DNA from: Treponema sp. Marseille-Q3903
Lineage (GTDB): Bacteria; Spirochaetota; Spirochaetia; Treponematales; Treponemataceae
Assembly (NCBI RefSeq): GCF_014334335.1
Contig: NZ_JACSEU010000001.1
Coordinates: forward strand, 1,178,001-1,242,000
Length of the DNA stretch: 64,000 nucleotides
Direction: 5' to 3'
Shown here: in pieces, positions 19,403-28,505 of the stretch
How the letters are laid out: each line of letters opens with the position of its first letter
How positions within the stretch are numbered: position 1 is the stretch's first letter
Notes under the pieces: model-generated
Seen by the model: the letters and a program-made list of their open reading frames with translations, nothing else
Databases searched by the model: none
Told to the model about the DNA's origin: nothing
Made by a program: the position numbers and the translations under genes

Positions 19403-20623
19403 ATGGAAAAAGCTCTCGCTTTAAAAATATTTGAAAGTTTTTCAATTCAACGCTGGAACGACCTTGTCCGTCCGTTTGACCTAGTTGAGACAGACAAAGC
19501 TGCTGAAAAAATGATTTTGGCGTATATAATTGGAAAATATGCAGAGAACAGCGGAAAAAAAATCGACTGGATATGGATGATGTACGCTTCTTTGTTTGAT
19601 CTATTCCGTAAAATTTCTTTGTGCGATATAAAAGCTCCTGTTCAGCAACTTCTCAAAAAGGAATTCAAAGAAGAATACACAAGGCTCAATGAATGGGTTT
19701 TAAAAGGCTATAATCCGATTATAAAAGATGAAGAATTGTTTTCGCAGTTTACTATTTACACAGGGATGAAAGCCGGCTCGATTCCGTATCCTGAAGAATT
19801 GAGAGATACAATCCGCATCTATCATGCGGCACATAAGTACTCTACAATGCGCGAACTTGAAATGCTTGCTGTTGTAAATGAGAAGGAGCGCCTTTTAAAT
19901 ATCAGAATAGAACTCGAAACTGAAATACAGCCTTATCTCGACCTCGAAGGCCTTCAAAAACTTATAACCCATCAAAAAATTTATGATTTTCTTTTAAAAA
20001 TTGAACAACTCCGTTTTCAAACTAGATGGAATCAGACTCCACGCGTCCCAGCAACTTCAGTTTTGGGACATTGTTTTTACGTCGCGATAATGACGATGCT
20101 GATGGCTCGTGAATCGAATCCGAATATGTGCCGTCAGAGAATGATAAACAATTATTTTAGTGCACTTTTTCACGATCTGCCTGAATCTGTAACGCGAGAT
20201 ATAATTTCGCCTGTCAAACAGGCAACTGACGATCTCCCTGGCATCGTAAAAAAAATTGAAGACGAGATTGTAAACAAAGAACTTGTGCCTTTGATGGAAC
20301 CTTTCTTTGTTGAAGAAGTTTTATATTACACAAACGATGAATTTGCAGATAGAATCATCGATAAAAATGGCAATGTAAAACTCGTTTCGTGGGAAGAGCT
20401 GAATACAAAATATAATTCAGATGAATATCAGCCTGTAGACGGGCGGCTTGTTCGCATCTGTGACCATTTTTCAGCGCTCATGGAAGCAGACACTTCTATA
20501 AAACATGGAATTACCTCGACTCATCTTACGACAGGGCGAGATGGAATCTTAAAGCATTATAAAACCGGAGAAATAGTCAGCGGCATAAATGTCAGTGAAT
20601 TTTTCCATAAAGTAATTAATTAA
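19403..20623 (+). CDS. HD-domain phosphohydrolase (YfbR-like)
   Basis: 406 residues. The C-terminal half holds an HD-superfamily metal site: GHCFYVA with H223, FHDLPE with H257 and D258, and a later Asp in RICDHFSALMEAD. The block around it (TRWNQTPRVPATSVLGH) resembles the HD_3 or YfbR nucleotidase group. The N-terminal 180 residues are helical and unassigned. Such proteins hydrolyse phosphate esters of nucleotides; the substrate here is unknown. It is the last gene of the cheW operon, with the lysM promoter inside the gap that follows. Confidence 0.8.
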   Translation: MEKALALKIFESFSIQRWNDLVRPFDLVETDKAAEKMILAYIIGKYAENSGKKIDWIWMMYASLFDLFRKISLCDIKAPVQQLLKKEFKEEYTRLNEWVLKGYNPIIKDEELFSQFTIYTGMKAGSIPYPEELRDTIRIYHAAHKYSTMRELEMLAVVNEKERLLNIRIELETEIQPYLDLEGLQKLITHQKIYDFLLKIEQLRFQTRWNQTPRVPATSVLGHCFYVAIMTMLMARESNPNMCRQRMINNYFSALFHDLPESVTRDIISPVKQATDDLPGIVKKIEDEIVNKELVPLMEPFFVEEVLYYTNDEFADRIIDKNGNVKLVSWEELNTKYNSDEYQPVDGRLVRICDHFSALMEADTSIKHGITSTHLTTGRDGILKHYKTGEIVSGINVSEFFHKVIN

Positions 20624-20648
20624 CAACGACAAGTTTTTTGCCGATAAT
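20620..20648 (+). promoter_or_regulatory. Promoter of LysM/LytM gene, leaderless layout
   Basis: TTAACA and GATAAT with exactly 17 bases between them; six bases follow before the ATG. The predicted start site is the A of the ATG, and no ribosome site is present. Confidence 0.65.
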
Positions 20649-20654
20649 AAATAT

Positions 20655-21569
20655 ATGAAAACTTCAAACTTTAAACGGATTTGCTCAATATCAATTTTTT
20701 CATTTTTTACTTTATTTGCATTTGCAGAAATTACATATAAAGTTGGAAAAGGAGATACACTTTATTCTATCAGCCGAAAGTATCAGATTACAGTTGCGGA
20801 ACTCAGGGCTGCTAACAACCTTTCAGAAAGCGATATCCTTAAGGCAGGACAAAAGCTGATAATCCCGGACGCAGATATTGGAAACGCTGTGGCGCTTTCT
20901 TCTTCAACGAAAAATGATTCAAGCAACGCAACAGCAGAGGTAAAGACACAGTCGTACATCGTAAAGAAAGGCGATACACTTTACAGAATCGCTAAAGATA
21001 ACAACCTTACAGTTGCAAAACTTCTTGCGATAAACAACTTAGACAACAATGAAGTTATAAAAGTGGGGCAAAAATTAAAAGTTCCACAAAAAAATCAATC
21101 GGGAAGCGTTGGTGACAATCCTTCAGCATCAAAAAAATCCGGAGAAACTGTGATTAAAATTGCGGAAAATGCTCCTGATACGAGGACTTACGGCTCAACT
21201 TTAAGTGCAGATTCTTCAACAAAGTGGCCTGTCTCTTCTCCAAAAATAACACAGATTAAAGGGAAAATTTCAGGAGTTTCTCTTTCGGCTGGGGCAGATG
21301 AAAAAGTAACTTGTATTCATGAAGGAACTGTGATGTATGTTGGAACATACAGAGGGTTCGGGCAGGTTGTTTTTGTTCAATCTAAAACAGGCTTGATTTA
21401 CGCATACACAGGGCTAGGTTCTGTAAAAGTCCGCAAAGGCGAATACACTGTTTCAGGTTCGGAACTCGGAACAGCAGGCATCGATTCTATTAGCGGCAAT
21501 TCTCAGATTCAGTTTATGGTTTTTCAAAATGGTCAGCCTATAGACCCTGGAAAGGCACCGCGTAATTAA
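20655..21569 (+). CDS. LysM protein with degenerate LytM (peptidase M23) domain
   Basis: Exported 304-residue cell-wall protein. Signal peptide to about residue 25 (FALF-AFAE). Two LysM repeats for glycan binding follow: YKVGKGDTLYSISRKY near 29-72 and YIVKKGDTLYRIAKDN near 98-142. The C-terminal 100 residues align with the M23 fold (EGTVMYVGTYRGFGQVVFVQ, then VRKGEYTVSGSELGTAG) but the metal-binding histidines are missing: HxGxD is replaced by SAGAD and HLHF by QIQF. This resembles NlpD/EnvC-type activators of amidases, which are also inactive. A cell-wall amidase is encoded at 58.8 kb. Its 3' end overlaps the opposing exonuclease by 32 bases. Confidence 0.88.
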   Translation: MKTSNFKRICSISIFSFFTLFAFAEITYKVGKGDTLYSISRKYQITVAELRAANNLSESDILKAGQKLIIPDADIGNAVALSSSTKNDSSNATAEVKTQSYIVKKGDTLYRIAKDNNLTVAKLLAINNLDNNEVIKVGQKLKVPQKNQSGSVGDNPSASKKSGETVIKIAENAPDTRTYGSTLSADSSTKWPVSSPKITQIKGKISGVSLSAGADEKVTCIHEGTVMYVGTYRGFGQVVFVQSKTGLIYAYTGLGSVKVRKGEYTVSGSELGTAGIDSISGNSQIQFMVFQNGQPIDPGKAPRN

Positions 21570-22119
21570 GACAGAATTCAAATAATTTTTTGCAAGTGTT
21601 TGCATCATCTTGGGCTCTGTGTGAAGAGCCTTTATCTATTTTTAGATAATCTGCAAGATAATCGAGTTTGTGGCTTTGAAGCGCCGGAAATTTCTGGCGT
21701 GATAATTGAAGCGTATCTATAAATCTGTTTTTTGATAAAGGTAGATTGCAGCGTCCACACTCAGAGTTTAAAAAGTTTAAATCAAATTGGGCGTTGTGTG
21801 CGATTATCACAGAATCGCTTAAAAAATCGATAAAATCAGGTAGATGGCATGATATGCGGTCTTCTACATCTACCATTGCCTGCGTTATGTGCGTCAGCTG
21901 TGTTATAAAAGGCGGAATTTGCTGTTCCGGATAAAACAATCTGTTCCAAGTTTGAATAATTCCGTCCTTGTTGAACTTGACGGCACCGATTTCGATTATT
22001 CTGCATGAGGAAGGAGTGATTCCTGTTGTTTCAGTGTCGAATGCAGTGAAAGATACGCCGTCTTCGTAAAGACGGCGTATTCGTTTCATGTCCGTAATCT
22101 TTTTATTTTGATGCTGCAT
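21538..22119 (-). CDS. DnaQ-like 3'-5' exonuclease
   Basis: 193 residues with the DEDDh exonuclease fold: AFDTETTG with D28 and E30, AHNAQFDLNFL in the middle, and HRAQDDAN near the C terminus with the catalytic His and final Asp. It resembles the epsilon subunit or the PolC exonuclease domain, but no polymerase is attached. The start is uncertain: ATG 22119 overlaps the preceding mutase stop by 17 bases, and an in-frame ATG at 22089 would avoid overlap; neither has a clear ribosome site. Its end overlaps the convergent LysM gene by 32 bases. Confidence 0.87.
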   Translation of the reverse strand: MQHQNKKITDMKRIRRLYEDGVSFTAFDTETTGITPSSCRIIEIGAVKFNKDGIIQTWNRLFYPEQQIPPFITQLTHITQAMVDVEDRISCHLPDFIDFLSDSVIIAHNAQFDLNFLNSECGRCNLPLSKNRFIDTLQLSRQKFPALQSHKLDYLADYLKIDKGSSHRAQDDANTCKKLFEFCLNYAVPFQGL

Positions 22120-23848
22120 CTATAAATTTTTTAATATCAGCTGCGATTCCGTCACAAAGTTTTGCAGCTTTTGCCTTAGCGTCTGCAAACCATTTGTCCG
22201 AACCGTCTCCGGCAGGAACCATGGAGTTGATGTAGAACTTAATCTTCGGCTCTGTTCCTGATGGACGCGCACTTACGATTGTACCGCTTTCCAGGTAGAA
22301 CTGTAGCACGTTTGATTTTGGAAGTTCAGGGTCGTTCATTACATCGCGAACTTTGAGAACTTTTTCACCGCCGAGAACTTTTGGCGGATCTTTTCGCAAT
22401 GAAGCCATCATTCCATTCATCGTCTCAACGCCTTGCATTCCGGGGAAGTATTGTGAAATTGAGCGGTCTTCAAAGTAACCGAATTCTTTGTACATTTCAT
22501 CGAGGTGCTCGAGAAGGCTCTTACCTTGCGAACGCCAGTAAAGAATCATCTCCGCACACATTGCGGCTGCCGAAACTCCATCTTTATCCATAACTTCTTT
22601 TTCAATCTTGTAACCGTAGCTTTCTTCAAAACCGAACACGTAGTTGTGTGAATTTTTCTTTTCAAAGTCGTCTTCAATCGCTGCAATCCATTTAAATCCG
22701 GTAAGACATTCCATCATTTTTACACCGTATTTTTTGCAGATGTAGTCACCAAACGGAGATGTTACGATAGAGCGGATACATGCGGGATTTTGAGGCATTT
22801 TGTTTAATTCTTTTCGAGAGAGGAATACATACTCCATCAGCAAGGCACCCATTTGATTTCCTGAAAGCAAAATCCAGTTCCCGTCTTTGTCAGGGAAAGC
22901 AGTTCCGAAGCGGTCAGCATCAGGGTCTGTAGCCATTAAGCCGTCAGCCTTTTCTTTTTTTGCCAGTTCAACAGCGAGTTTAAGCGCTGGTTTTTCTTCA
23001 GGATTCGGTTTTTCTACAGTAGGGAAGTTTCCATCAGGTTCAAACTGCTCTTTTACGTTTATGATATTTAAGCCGAGGTCACCTAAAACTTTGTTTACGT
23101 GCATTCCTCCTGTTCCGTGAAGCGGTGTGTAAACTATGCGGACGTCTTTTGCTTTTTCTTTTATTAAATCAGGACGGAAAAGCTGCGATTTACACATATC
23201 CCAGAATTTTGTATCAATCTCTTTGTCTATTAAAACGAGTTTTCCTGTCGAAATCGCTTCAACGCGAGTCATCGTTTTTACTTCTGTGACTTTGTTTACT
23301 TCTTCGATAATTCCAATATCATGCGGCTCTATAACCTGAGCTCCGTTGTCCCAATATGCCTTGTAACCGTTATAAATCCTCGGGTTGTGCGACGCTGTGA
23401 CTACGACTCCTGTCTGTGCTTTTAGCTGTTTAATTGCAAATGAGAGTTCCGGTGTAGGGCGGAGTCCTGAAAAAAGATACGCTTTGATACCGTTTGCAGC
23501 AAAAATCAACGCTGTGGCTTCGGCAAATACATCTGAATTCAATCGGCTGTCATATGCGACAACGGCGCTCAAAGTTCCATTTTTAGCTTTGTCAGGGAAT
23601 GTTTTGATAACGTAATTTGCCAATCCCTGTGTAGCGAGATTTATTTCAAGAGTGTTCATACGGTTTGTGCCGCCACCCATAATCCCTCTCAGTCCGCCCG
23701 TCCCGAATTCAAGTGTCCGATAGAAACGGTCTTCTAGTTCCTTATAATCTTCTTTTGCGATGAGTTCTTCAACTTCTTTGCTGAACCTTTCGTCTTTTTC
23801 TGCGGCAATGTATTCTTTTGCCCTCTTTAAGATTTCATTTTTATCCAT
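22103..23848 (-). CDS. Phosphoglucomutase/phosphomannomutase (long PgcA-type)
   Basis: Interconverts hexose 1- and 6-phosphates. 581 residues. The active-site serine loop is TASHNP with S153-H154, the Mg loop is DPDADRFG, the sugar-binding loop FGFEESYGY, and the phosphate-binding loop RPSGTEPKIKFY. The sequence GFEESYGY and the length fit the phosphopentomutase/PGM2-like group rather than short PGM. It has a good ribosome site (AAGGAG). It follows a second, different phosphohexomutase by 18 bases. Confidence 0.93.
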   Translation of the reverse strand: MDKNEILKRAKEYIAAEKDERFSKEVEELIAKEDYKELEDRFYRTLEFGTGGLRGIMGGGTNRMNTLEINLATQGLANYVIKTFPDKAKNGTLSAVVAYDSRLNSDVFAEATALIFAANGIKAYLFSGLRPTPELSFAIKQLKAQTGVVVTASHNPRIYNGYKAYWDNGAQVIEPHDIGIIEEVNKVTEVKTMTRVEAISTGKLVLIDKEIDTKFWDMCKSQLFRPDLIKEKAKDVRIVYTPLHGTGGMHVNKVLGDLGLNIINVKEQFEPDGNFPTVEKPNPEEKPALKLAVELAKKEKADGLMATDPDADRFGTAFPDKDGNWILLSGNQMGALLMEYVFLSRKELNKMPQNPACIRSIVTSPFGDYICKKYGVKMMECLTGFKWIAAIEDDFEKKNSHNYVFGFEESYGYKIEKEVMDKDGVSAAAMCAEMILYWRSQGKSLLEHLDEMYKEFGYFEDRSISQYFPGMQGVETMNGMMASLRKDPPKVLGGEKVLKVRDVMNDPELPKSNVLQFYLESGTIVSARPSGTEPKIKFYINSMVPAGDGSDKWFADAKAKAAKLCDGIAADIKKFIDAASK

Positions 23849-23866
23849 ACTTGTATTCTCCTTATA

Positions 23867-25633
23867 TCAGGCCTTATCTGCTTTGCCTAACATTTTAGTT
23901 TCCCAATTTAATAAATCTTTTTCCATTTCCGGTCTGTTGCCGCAAACATCGCACATGATTCTAAAAACAGGTTCGGTGCCGCTTCCTCTCATCCAGATAA
24001 ATGCAGTTGGCTTTTCGTTTTTGTCTTTAAATAAAATTTTAAGACCGCCTTTGCCTGAAAGCGAAAAGTCTTTTACGTTGTGCGTTTCTTTTGTTCCGTT
24101 TGTGATGACAGCTTCCCAGCTGCATATACCGTATTTCTTTTTTAATTCGGAAGATTTTGCTTTATATTCTTTTTCAAAAACGTTTTGAAAGCTCTTTTTA
24201 AGTTCCGCATGATCTGTGTTCTTTACATGAAGAAGTGCACGAGGTTCTGAAACTCCTGTCGTCGTGTATTTCGGCAGTGACTCTAAGACGTCTGTCAGCG
24301 TGAAGTTCGGATTATATTTGATTCCTGTTTTTTTGCACCACATTTCAAACAGTCCGTTTTCCCTCATTATCAAGAGTTTTAATATTGCAAAAACAGTGTT
24401 CAATGGGTCTCTGACTGATGATGGATAAGTTATCGTTCCGCCGTTTGAACCTTCTCCCAAGATTCGAATCGTATAACCTTCCGAACGTTTTTCGCGGGCA
24501 AGATTTACTACATTTGCTTCACCGACTTCTGCACGGAAAACTTTTGCACCGAGTTTTTCTGCAATTTCCTCGATTCTCATCGAAGTCGGGCAGTTCACCG
24601 CAACTGCTGGTTTAAAACCGTCTTCTGTGCCGTGCTGCCAGATTGAATATGTGAGTTCCGCAAGAACCGAAAGGCTGAAAACTTCCTGCGCTTTTAGAAT
24701 CACAGCTTTTTTGTTCTTTTCGTCCCAAAAGACGATATTTCCGCGGTCTCCGTCGCAGTCAGGCATGTAGCCAAGCACAACTTCTTTGTGTCCATCAGAA
24801 TGAAGTCTTTCCATCTCTTTCGCGAGTTCTACAAGGTTTTCCGCTTCAGGGATAATCTCGTGCACGATCTGCGCATCGTTCATAGAATAAAAGTTTATTC
24901 TGTGTTCCCTAAAATATTCGCGGTCAATGCTGCGTGAACGTGAACTTCCATTAAAATCTGCGACAACGCCGATTGGGTTTTCAGCAGTCAGCGTGTTAAA
25001 CATTCCAAAAAAATCATCTTGGTATTCTTTGTTGTCAGTTCCTGTTATTGTTTCATTTATAAAGTTTTTGTAAGCATAAAGTGAATTGTGTTTTGAACTT
25101 TCAGAAACATCGTAAACTTTTTTGAGCTCAGATGCATAGCATGAATAAGCGACTTTCACAGCCTCTTCAACAGCTTTGTCATCGCTGAGGCGTGAAATAA
25201 AATCTTTTACAAGTTTTGCATTTTCGCTTCCGCACAAAACTCCGCCATCGTTTGTCCCGAATTTTATTCCATTATGCCCGATAGGGTTATGGCTTGCCGA
25301 AACGTAAATAAAACCGTCCAGTTTTTTTGCATAAGCCATGATTTCCGGTGCAGCAGTGACTGCTGAATATTGAATGATTGCGCCTTTTTTTACAAGAGCG
25401 TGAATCATCGCGTCTGCAATTGCAGGACCGGTAGGACGTGAGTCGATTCCAAGTGCAATTACAGGAGCTTCCTGGCCGCTGACTTCTTTTATATAATCAA
25501 AAAAAACGTTTGCAGCGATAACAGAAATCGCTTTATTTTCTTCACTTATCTGTGGATTTTTGTCCTGTTCATTCCCAGAGACTGCAAATATTTTTCGCCA
25601 GCCTGAGGCGGAAAGAATCATGTTATGTTCCAA
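23867..25633 (-). CDS. Second phosphohexomutase-family protein
   Basis: 588 residues with all four mutase loops: SASHNPIGHNG with phosphoserine S114, Mg-binding DCDGDRG, GEGSNGG sugar loop, and MRGSGTEPVFRI phosphate loop. It differs strongly from the neighbouring mutase, so it is a distinct subfamily and not a recent duplication; the substrate cannot be named. The start given is TTG at 25633, with GGGAGG 11 bases upstream; an ATG four codons inside (25621) lies too far from that site but could also be used. Confidence 0.88.
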   Translation of the reverse strand: MEHNMILSASGWRKIFAVSGNEQDKNPQISEENKAISVIAANVFFDYIKEVSGQEAPVIALGIDSRPTGPAIADAMIHALVKKGAIIQYSAVTAAPEIMAYAKKLDGFIYVSASHNPIGHNGIKFGTNDGGVLCGSENAKLVKDFISRLSDDKAVEEAVKVAYSCYASELKKVYDVSESSKHNSLYAYKNFINETITGTDNKEYQDDFFGMFNTLTAENPIGVVADFNGSSRSRSIDREYFREHRINFYSMNDAQIVHEIIPEAENLVELAKEMERLHSDGHKEVVLGYMPDCDGDRGNIVFWDEKNKKAVILKAQEVFSLSVLAELTYSIWQHGTEDGFKPAVAVNCPTSMRIEEIAEKLGAKVFRAEVGEANVVNLAREKRSEGYTIRILGEGSNGGTITYPSSVRDPLNTVFAILKLLIMRENGLFEMWCKKTGIKYNPNFTLTDVLESLPKYTTTGVSEPRALLHVKNTDHAELKKSFQNVFEKEYKAKSSELKKKYGICSWEAVITNGTKETHNVKDFSLSGKGGLKILFKDKNEKPTAFIWMRGSGTEPVFRIMCDVCGNRPEMEKDLLNWETKMLGKADKA

Positions 25634-25715
25634 AATTTACAAAACCTCCCAATGAATGTAAAAAATATATGAATATTTTAACATAAATCAGCATATTACT
25701 CAAAAAAAATATAAT

Positions 25716-26588
25716 TTATTTTATTATTATATTGTAATTTAGCTGTTGTACATTTCCAAAAAAGTCTGTTATAGAAAGACCAAGATTTACACGTCCCGGC
25801 GTAAACATCGCTTCTCCGAGCAGTTGAAGTTGCCCATCAGGAAACACATCAGCACTTGTATATTTTTTCTTTCCGTTTACGCACAGCTTGTTGTCTCTTT
25901 GCGTGATAGTATCGTAAGAAATCTGATCTACAAGTACGCCGTTTATTGAAACAGCTGTCTTATACGGAACTGCAATTTCATTTCTTTTAAAATAGACTCT
26001 ATACAAACCGGACTTATATGTTTTGTAAATATTTGCGTCGTAAATATCTTTGTCTTTACTTTCAATCATTATACCTGCAAATCTTAGAGGTAATTCGGAT
26101 TCTGTACGCGGCATCAGAATCTTCGGATTGATAGCCGATTTATTATTTGTGTCGATGATTTGAAATTCTAAGTTTCCTTTTTCAACTTGATATCCTGAAA
26201 TGCCGACTTGCCCGATTATTTCTCCAGCATCTACAGTTTTACTATTTCTATAGTTGAGAGTTAAAGTCTCCTGGTCGATATTCCCATAGACAGAAAGCAT
26301 GTTGTCTTCGTGTGAAATAATTACAGCCGTTCCCAAAGTTGATGGGAAAAAGTCCATCTCATCTTTGTCTTCTGTGAGAATGGCGAGAATAAATCCTTTT
26401 TCGGCAGCTTTTATCTCTGTTGGCTCTGTAAAAATCAACGAAGTGCTCAATATGCTGTCTCTGTTTTGTCCAAAATATGATTTAAATGAATTTGCTGTGA
26501 TTTCACTTTGCGGCCAGTCAAAAGAATAAACTGATTGTGCAAATAAAAAAAGCAGCGCTGTAAATACAAAATTTTTCAGATTTTTCAT
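25716..26588 (-). CDS. Exported protein with degenerate LytM-like domain
   Basis: About 290 residues with a signal peptide (FVFTALLFLFAQSVYS). The N-terminal half resembles the peptidase M23 fold (EIKAAEKGFILAIL, GTAVIISHEDNMLSVYGNI, VDAGEIIGQVGISGYQVEKG, LEFQIID), but the catalytic HxGxD and HxH are absent (LEFQ in place of HLHF). The second half is beta-rich and unassigned. I chose the ATG at 26588 since GGAG lies nine bases upstream; an ATG five codons earlier (26603) has no ribosome site. It follows the WD40-like gene closely, and the pair may act together in the envelope. Confidence 0.75.
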   Translation of the reverse strand: MKNLKNFVFTALLFLFAQSVYSFDWPQSEITANSFKSYFGQNRDSILSTSLIFTEPTEIKAAEKGFILAILTEDKDEMDFFPSTLGTAVIISHEDNMLSVYGNIDQETLTLNYRNSKTVDAGEIIGQVGISGYQVEKGNLEFQIIDTNNKSAINPKILMPRTESELPLRFAGIMIESKDKDIYDANIYKTYKSGLYRVYFKRNEIAVPYKTAVSINGVLVDQISYDTITQRDNKLCVNGKKKYTSADVFPDGQLQLLGEAMFTPGRVNLGLSITDFFGNVQQLNYNIIIK

Positions 26589-26620
26589 TTTAATTTTCTC
26601 CATGACTACTTTTTTTTATA

Positions 26621-27685
26621 TTATTCTTTTGAAACTTTTATGCGAGAAATTGAATTGTCTCTTCCGACGTAAAGATTGTTGTCGTATGTATTGATAAATG
26701 CAGATTCTGCTGTAAAAGAAAACGAACCCTCAAGAGTATTTGTAGAGTCGACCAGAGAAACTGTGTATTTTTTCTTTTCTTTACTCAAAAGAAAAATCAT
26801 ATCGTCAGTCTCTTTTACCGAAATGATTTTATCTTTTATGCCTATAAATTTTGATTTTTTATCTTCAATATCATAGATGTCGAGCCCTTGCGGAAAGTTG
26901 TATAAAATGCGCCTAGAGTCTTTGCAAAATCTCACAATAGTCCTGTACGGCAAATCGTTTTCAAAAAATTTATGATATATTATTTTCTGTTGATTTCCTT
27001 CGCGGCGTGAAAGAACAAAACGCTGCTTTTTGTGACCGGAAATCGATGCGACGTATTTTCCATCAGGTGAAATATCGAGACCGAGAATTACAGGATAGTC
27101 GCTTCCTCCCGGAGCAAAGTTTACTTCTGTCTGACCGTCTGCGTTGTTTAGCACTTTTATTGTGCCGTCGGCAAAGCCTGCTGCTGTATGATTATCGTTT
27201 GCAGCAAAAGCCGTGATTGGAATAGTCCCTTCATACGTCCACTGAATATCGCCTGTCTGTGTACATTTTGAAAAACTGCATCCGCCGGGGAGAAACACAT
27301 ATATAATCTGCTCTGCAAAATATGGAAACCCTTCTGCTTTAATATACCCGGCAATCTCGCCGTTGTTGTTAAAAAATTCAGTGTTTTTGGCCCCTGAATT
27401 GTATATTGCAAAATAGTAATCGGAGATATCTGCTTTTGCCGGAAATGATTTTAGCAATGTTATTTCTCCATCTTCTGAGAAGTAACCGACTGACTGCCCG
27501 AGATGAAATGCAAGCTTTTTTTTGTCTTTTTCAACTGTCTGTGTGATTGGAGCCGAAATATTTATTTTCCAGATTGGAGTAAATTGAAATTCTTCTGTGA
27601 GAGGTTTTGCTGCTAAAGCAATGTAGACGATTGTTATAAGCACAGCGAAAAGTAAAAAGAATGGAATGCCTTTTTTGTTTTTCAT
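26621..27685 (-). CDS. Membrane-anchored WD40-like beta-propeller protein
   Basis: 354 residues: an N-terminal membrane anchor or uncleaved signal (IPFFLLFAVLITIVYIALAA), then repeating beta-blade motifs such as AAGFADGTIKVLNNADG and GLDISPDGKYVASISG, typical of WD40/quinoprotein propellers. The C-terminal blades are less regular. Such periplasmic propellers act as binding scaffolds. It is the first gene of a minus-strand run with the LytM-like protein and the two mutases. Its promoter has the leaderless layout. Confidence 0.75.
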   Translation of the reverse strand: MKNKKGIPFFLLFAVLITIVYIALAAKPLTEEFQFTPIWKINISAPITQTVEKDKKKLAFHLGQSVGYFSEDGEITLLKSFPAKADISDYYFAIYNSGAKNTEFFNNNGEIAGYIKAEGFPYFAEQIIYVFLPGGCSFSKCTQTGDIQWTYEGTIPITAFAANDNHTAAGFADGTIKVLNNADGQTEVNFAPGGSDYPVILGLDISPDGKYVASISGHKKQRFVLSRREGNQQKIIYHKFFENDLPYRTIVRFCKDSRRILYNFPQGLDIYDIEDKKSKFIGIKDKIISVKETDDMIFLLSKEKKKYTVSLVDSTNTLEGSFSFTAESAFINTYDNNLYVGRDNSISRIKVSKE

Positions 27686-27692
27686 ATCGTTT

Positions 27693-27721
27693 AATATATA
27701 TTAAAAATATGTAAAATTCAA
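27693..27721 (-). promoter_or_regulatory. Promoter of WD40-like gene, leaderless layout
   Basis: On the minus strand TTGAAT and TATATT are 17 bases apart, and seven bases separate the -10 from the ATG. No ribosome site lies in the gap, so the transcript probably starts at the ATG. Confidence 0.7.
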
Positions 27722-27771
27722 TTCAAGAAGAAATCGCTGTGTGCCGCATAAATATAATAATATGTTGAATC

Positions 27772-27800
27772 TTGACAAAATACCGTAAAGTATGCAAAAT
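27772..27800 (+). promoter_or_regulatory. Promoter of ptsN-like gene
   Basis: A perfect TTGACA at 27772-27777 is followed after 17 bases by CAAAAT (4 of 6 matches). It gives a leader of about 50 bases ending in AGAGAGG, a ribosome site, before the ATG at 27858. Confidence 0.5.
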
Positions 27801-27857
27801 ATTCTAAGAATTTCAAGCTGATAACAGTGATTATCAAGTGTTTAGAGAGGTAAAAAG

Positions 27858-28505
27858 ATGGAAGATAATATCCTTACCATAGAAGAAGTCGCAAAATATC
27901 TTCGTGTTTCTGACAGAACGGTATATGATTGGGCTCAAAAAGGTGAGATTCCGGCAGGCAAAATCGGAACTGTATGGCGTTTTAAAAAGTCGGAAATCGA
28001 AAACTGGGTAAATGTAAGGCTTTCATCGGATTCTGCAAAACAATCTGATATGCAGATTCAGGTAAGAAATATCCTCTCTCCAAACCGCGTTGTTTTTATC
28101 AATCAGTCATCAAAACACGATGCTCTCGTAGAGCTTGCCGATGTATTGGCGACAGCTCCTCAAATTAAAAACGCTCAAGAACTAACAGACGAAATCTTAA
28201 AGCGCGAAGAGCTTATGTCCACAGCAATCGGAAGAGGAATTGCAATCCCACACGTAAGGCTCTCTTCTGTCACCGATCTTGTGATGGCTGTTGGGGTTTG
28301 TAAGAAGCCCATATCGGACTTTGCAGCAATCGATGACCAGCCTGTAAGTCTTCTGTTCATGATAGCAGCTGCATATAATCAGCATTCATATTATTTAAAG
28401 ACGATTTCACATTTCAGTTCAAAACTTAAGCAAAACGATTTTCGTGACTCTCTGAACAATGCAGGTACTGAGAAAGATATCTTTGATTTACTTTTGCGCG
28501 CTTAG
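27858..28505 (+). CDS. Excisionase-type HTH fused to PTS EIIA(Ntr)-like domain
   Basis: 215 residues. Residues 1-52 form a MerR/excisionase-like helix-turn-helix (LTIEEVAKYLRVSDRTVYDWAQKGEIPAGKIG...WRFKKSEIENWV). Residues 66-215 form a PTS EIIA type-2 domain of the PtsN group with the phospho-accepting His132 in GRGIAIPH. PtsN proteins are regulatory rather than sugar-transporting. The fusion suggests that phosphorylation state controls DNA binding (inference). No other PTS component is in the window. The stop codon overlaps that of the convergent gene by four bases. Confidence 0.9.
   Translation: MEDNILTIEEVAKYLRVSDRTVYDWAQKGEIPAGKIGTVWRFKKSEIENWVNVRLSSDSAKQSDMQIQVRNILSPNRVVFINQSSKHDALVELADVLATAPQIKNAQELTDEILKREELMSTAIGRGIAIPHVRLSSVTDLVMAVGVCKKPISDFAAIDDQPVSLLFMIAAAYNQHSYYLKTISHFSSKLKQNDFRDSLNNAGTEKDIFDLLLRA

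Noticed and set aside
27721-27857. Possible riboswitch in the WD40/ptsN gap
   Set aside because: Only promoters and a plain leader are visible; no conserved aptamer pattern or terminator hairpin.
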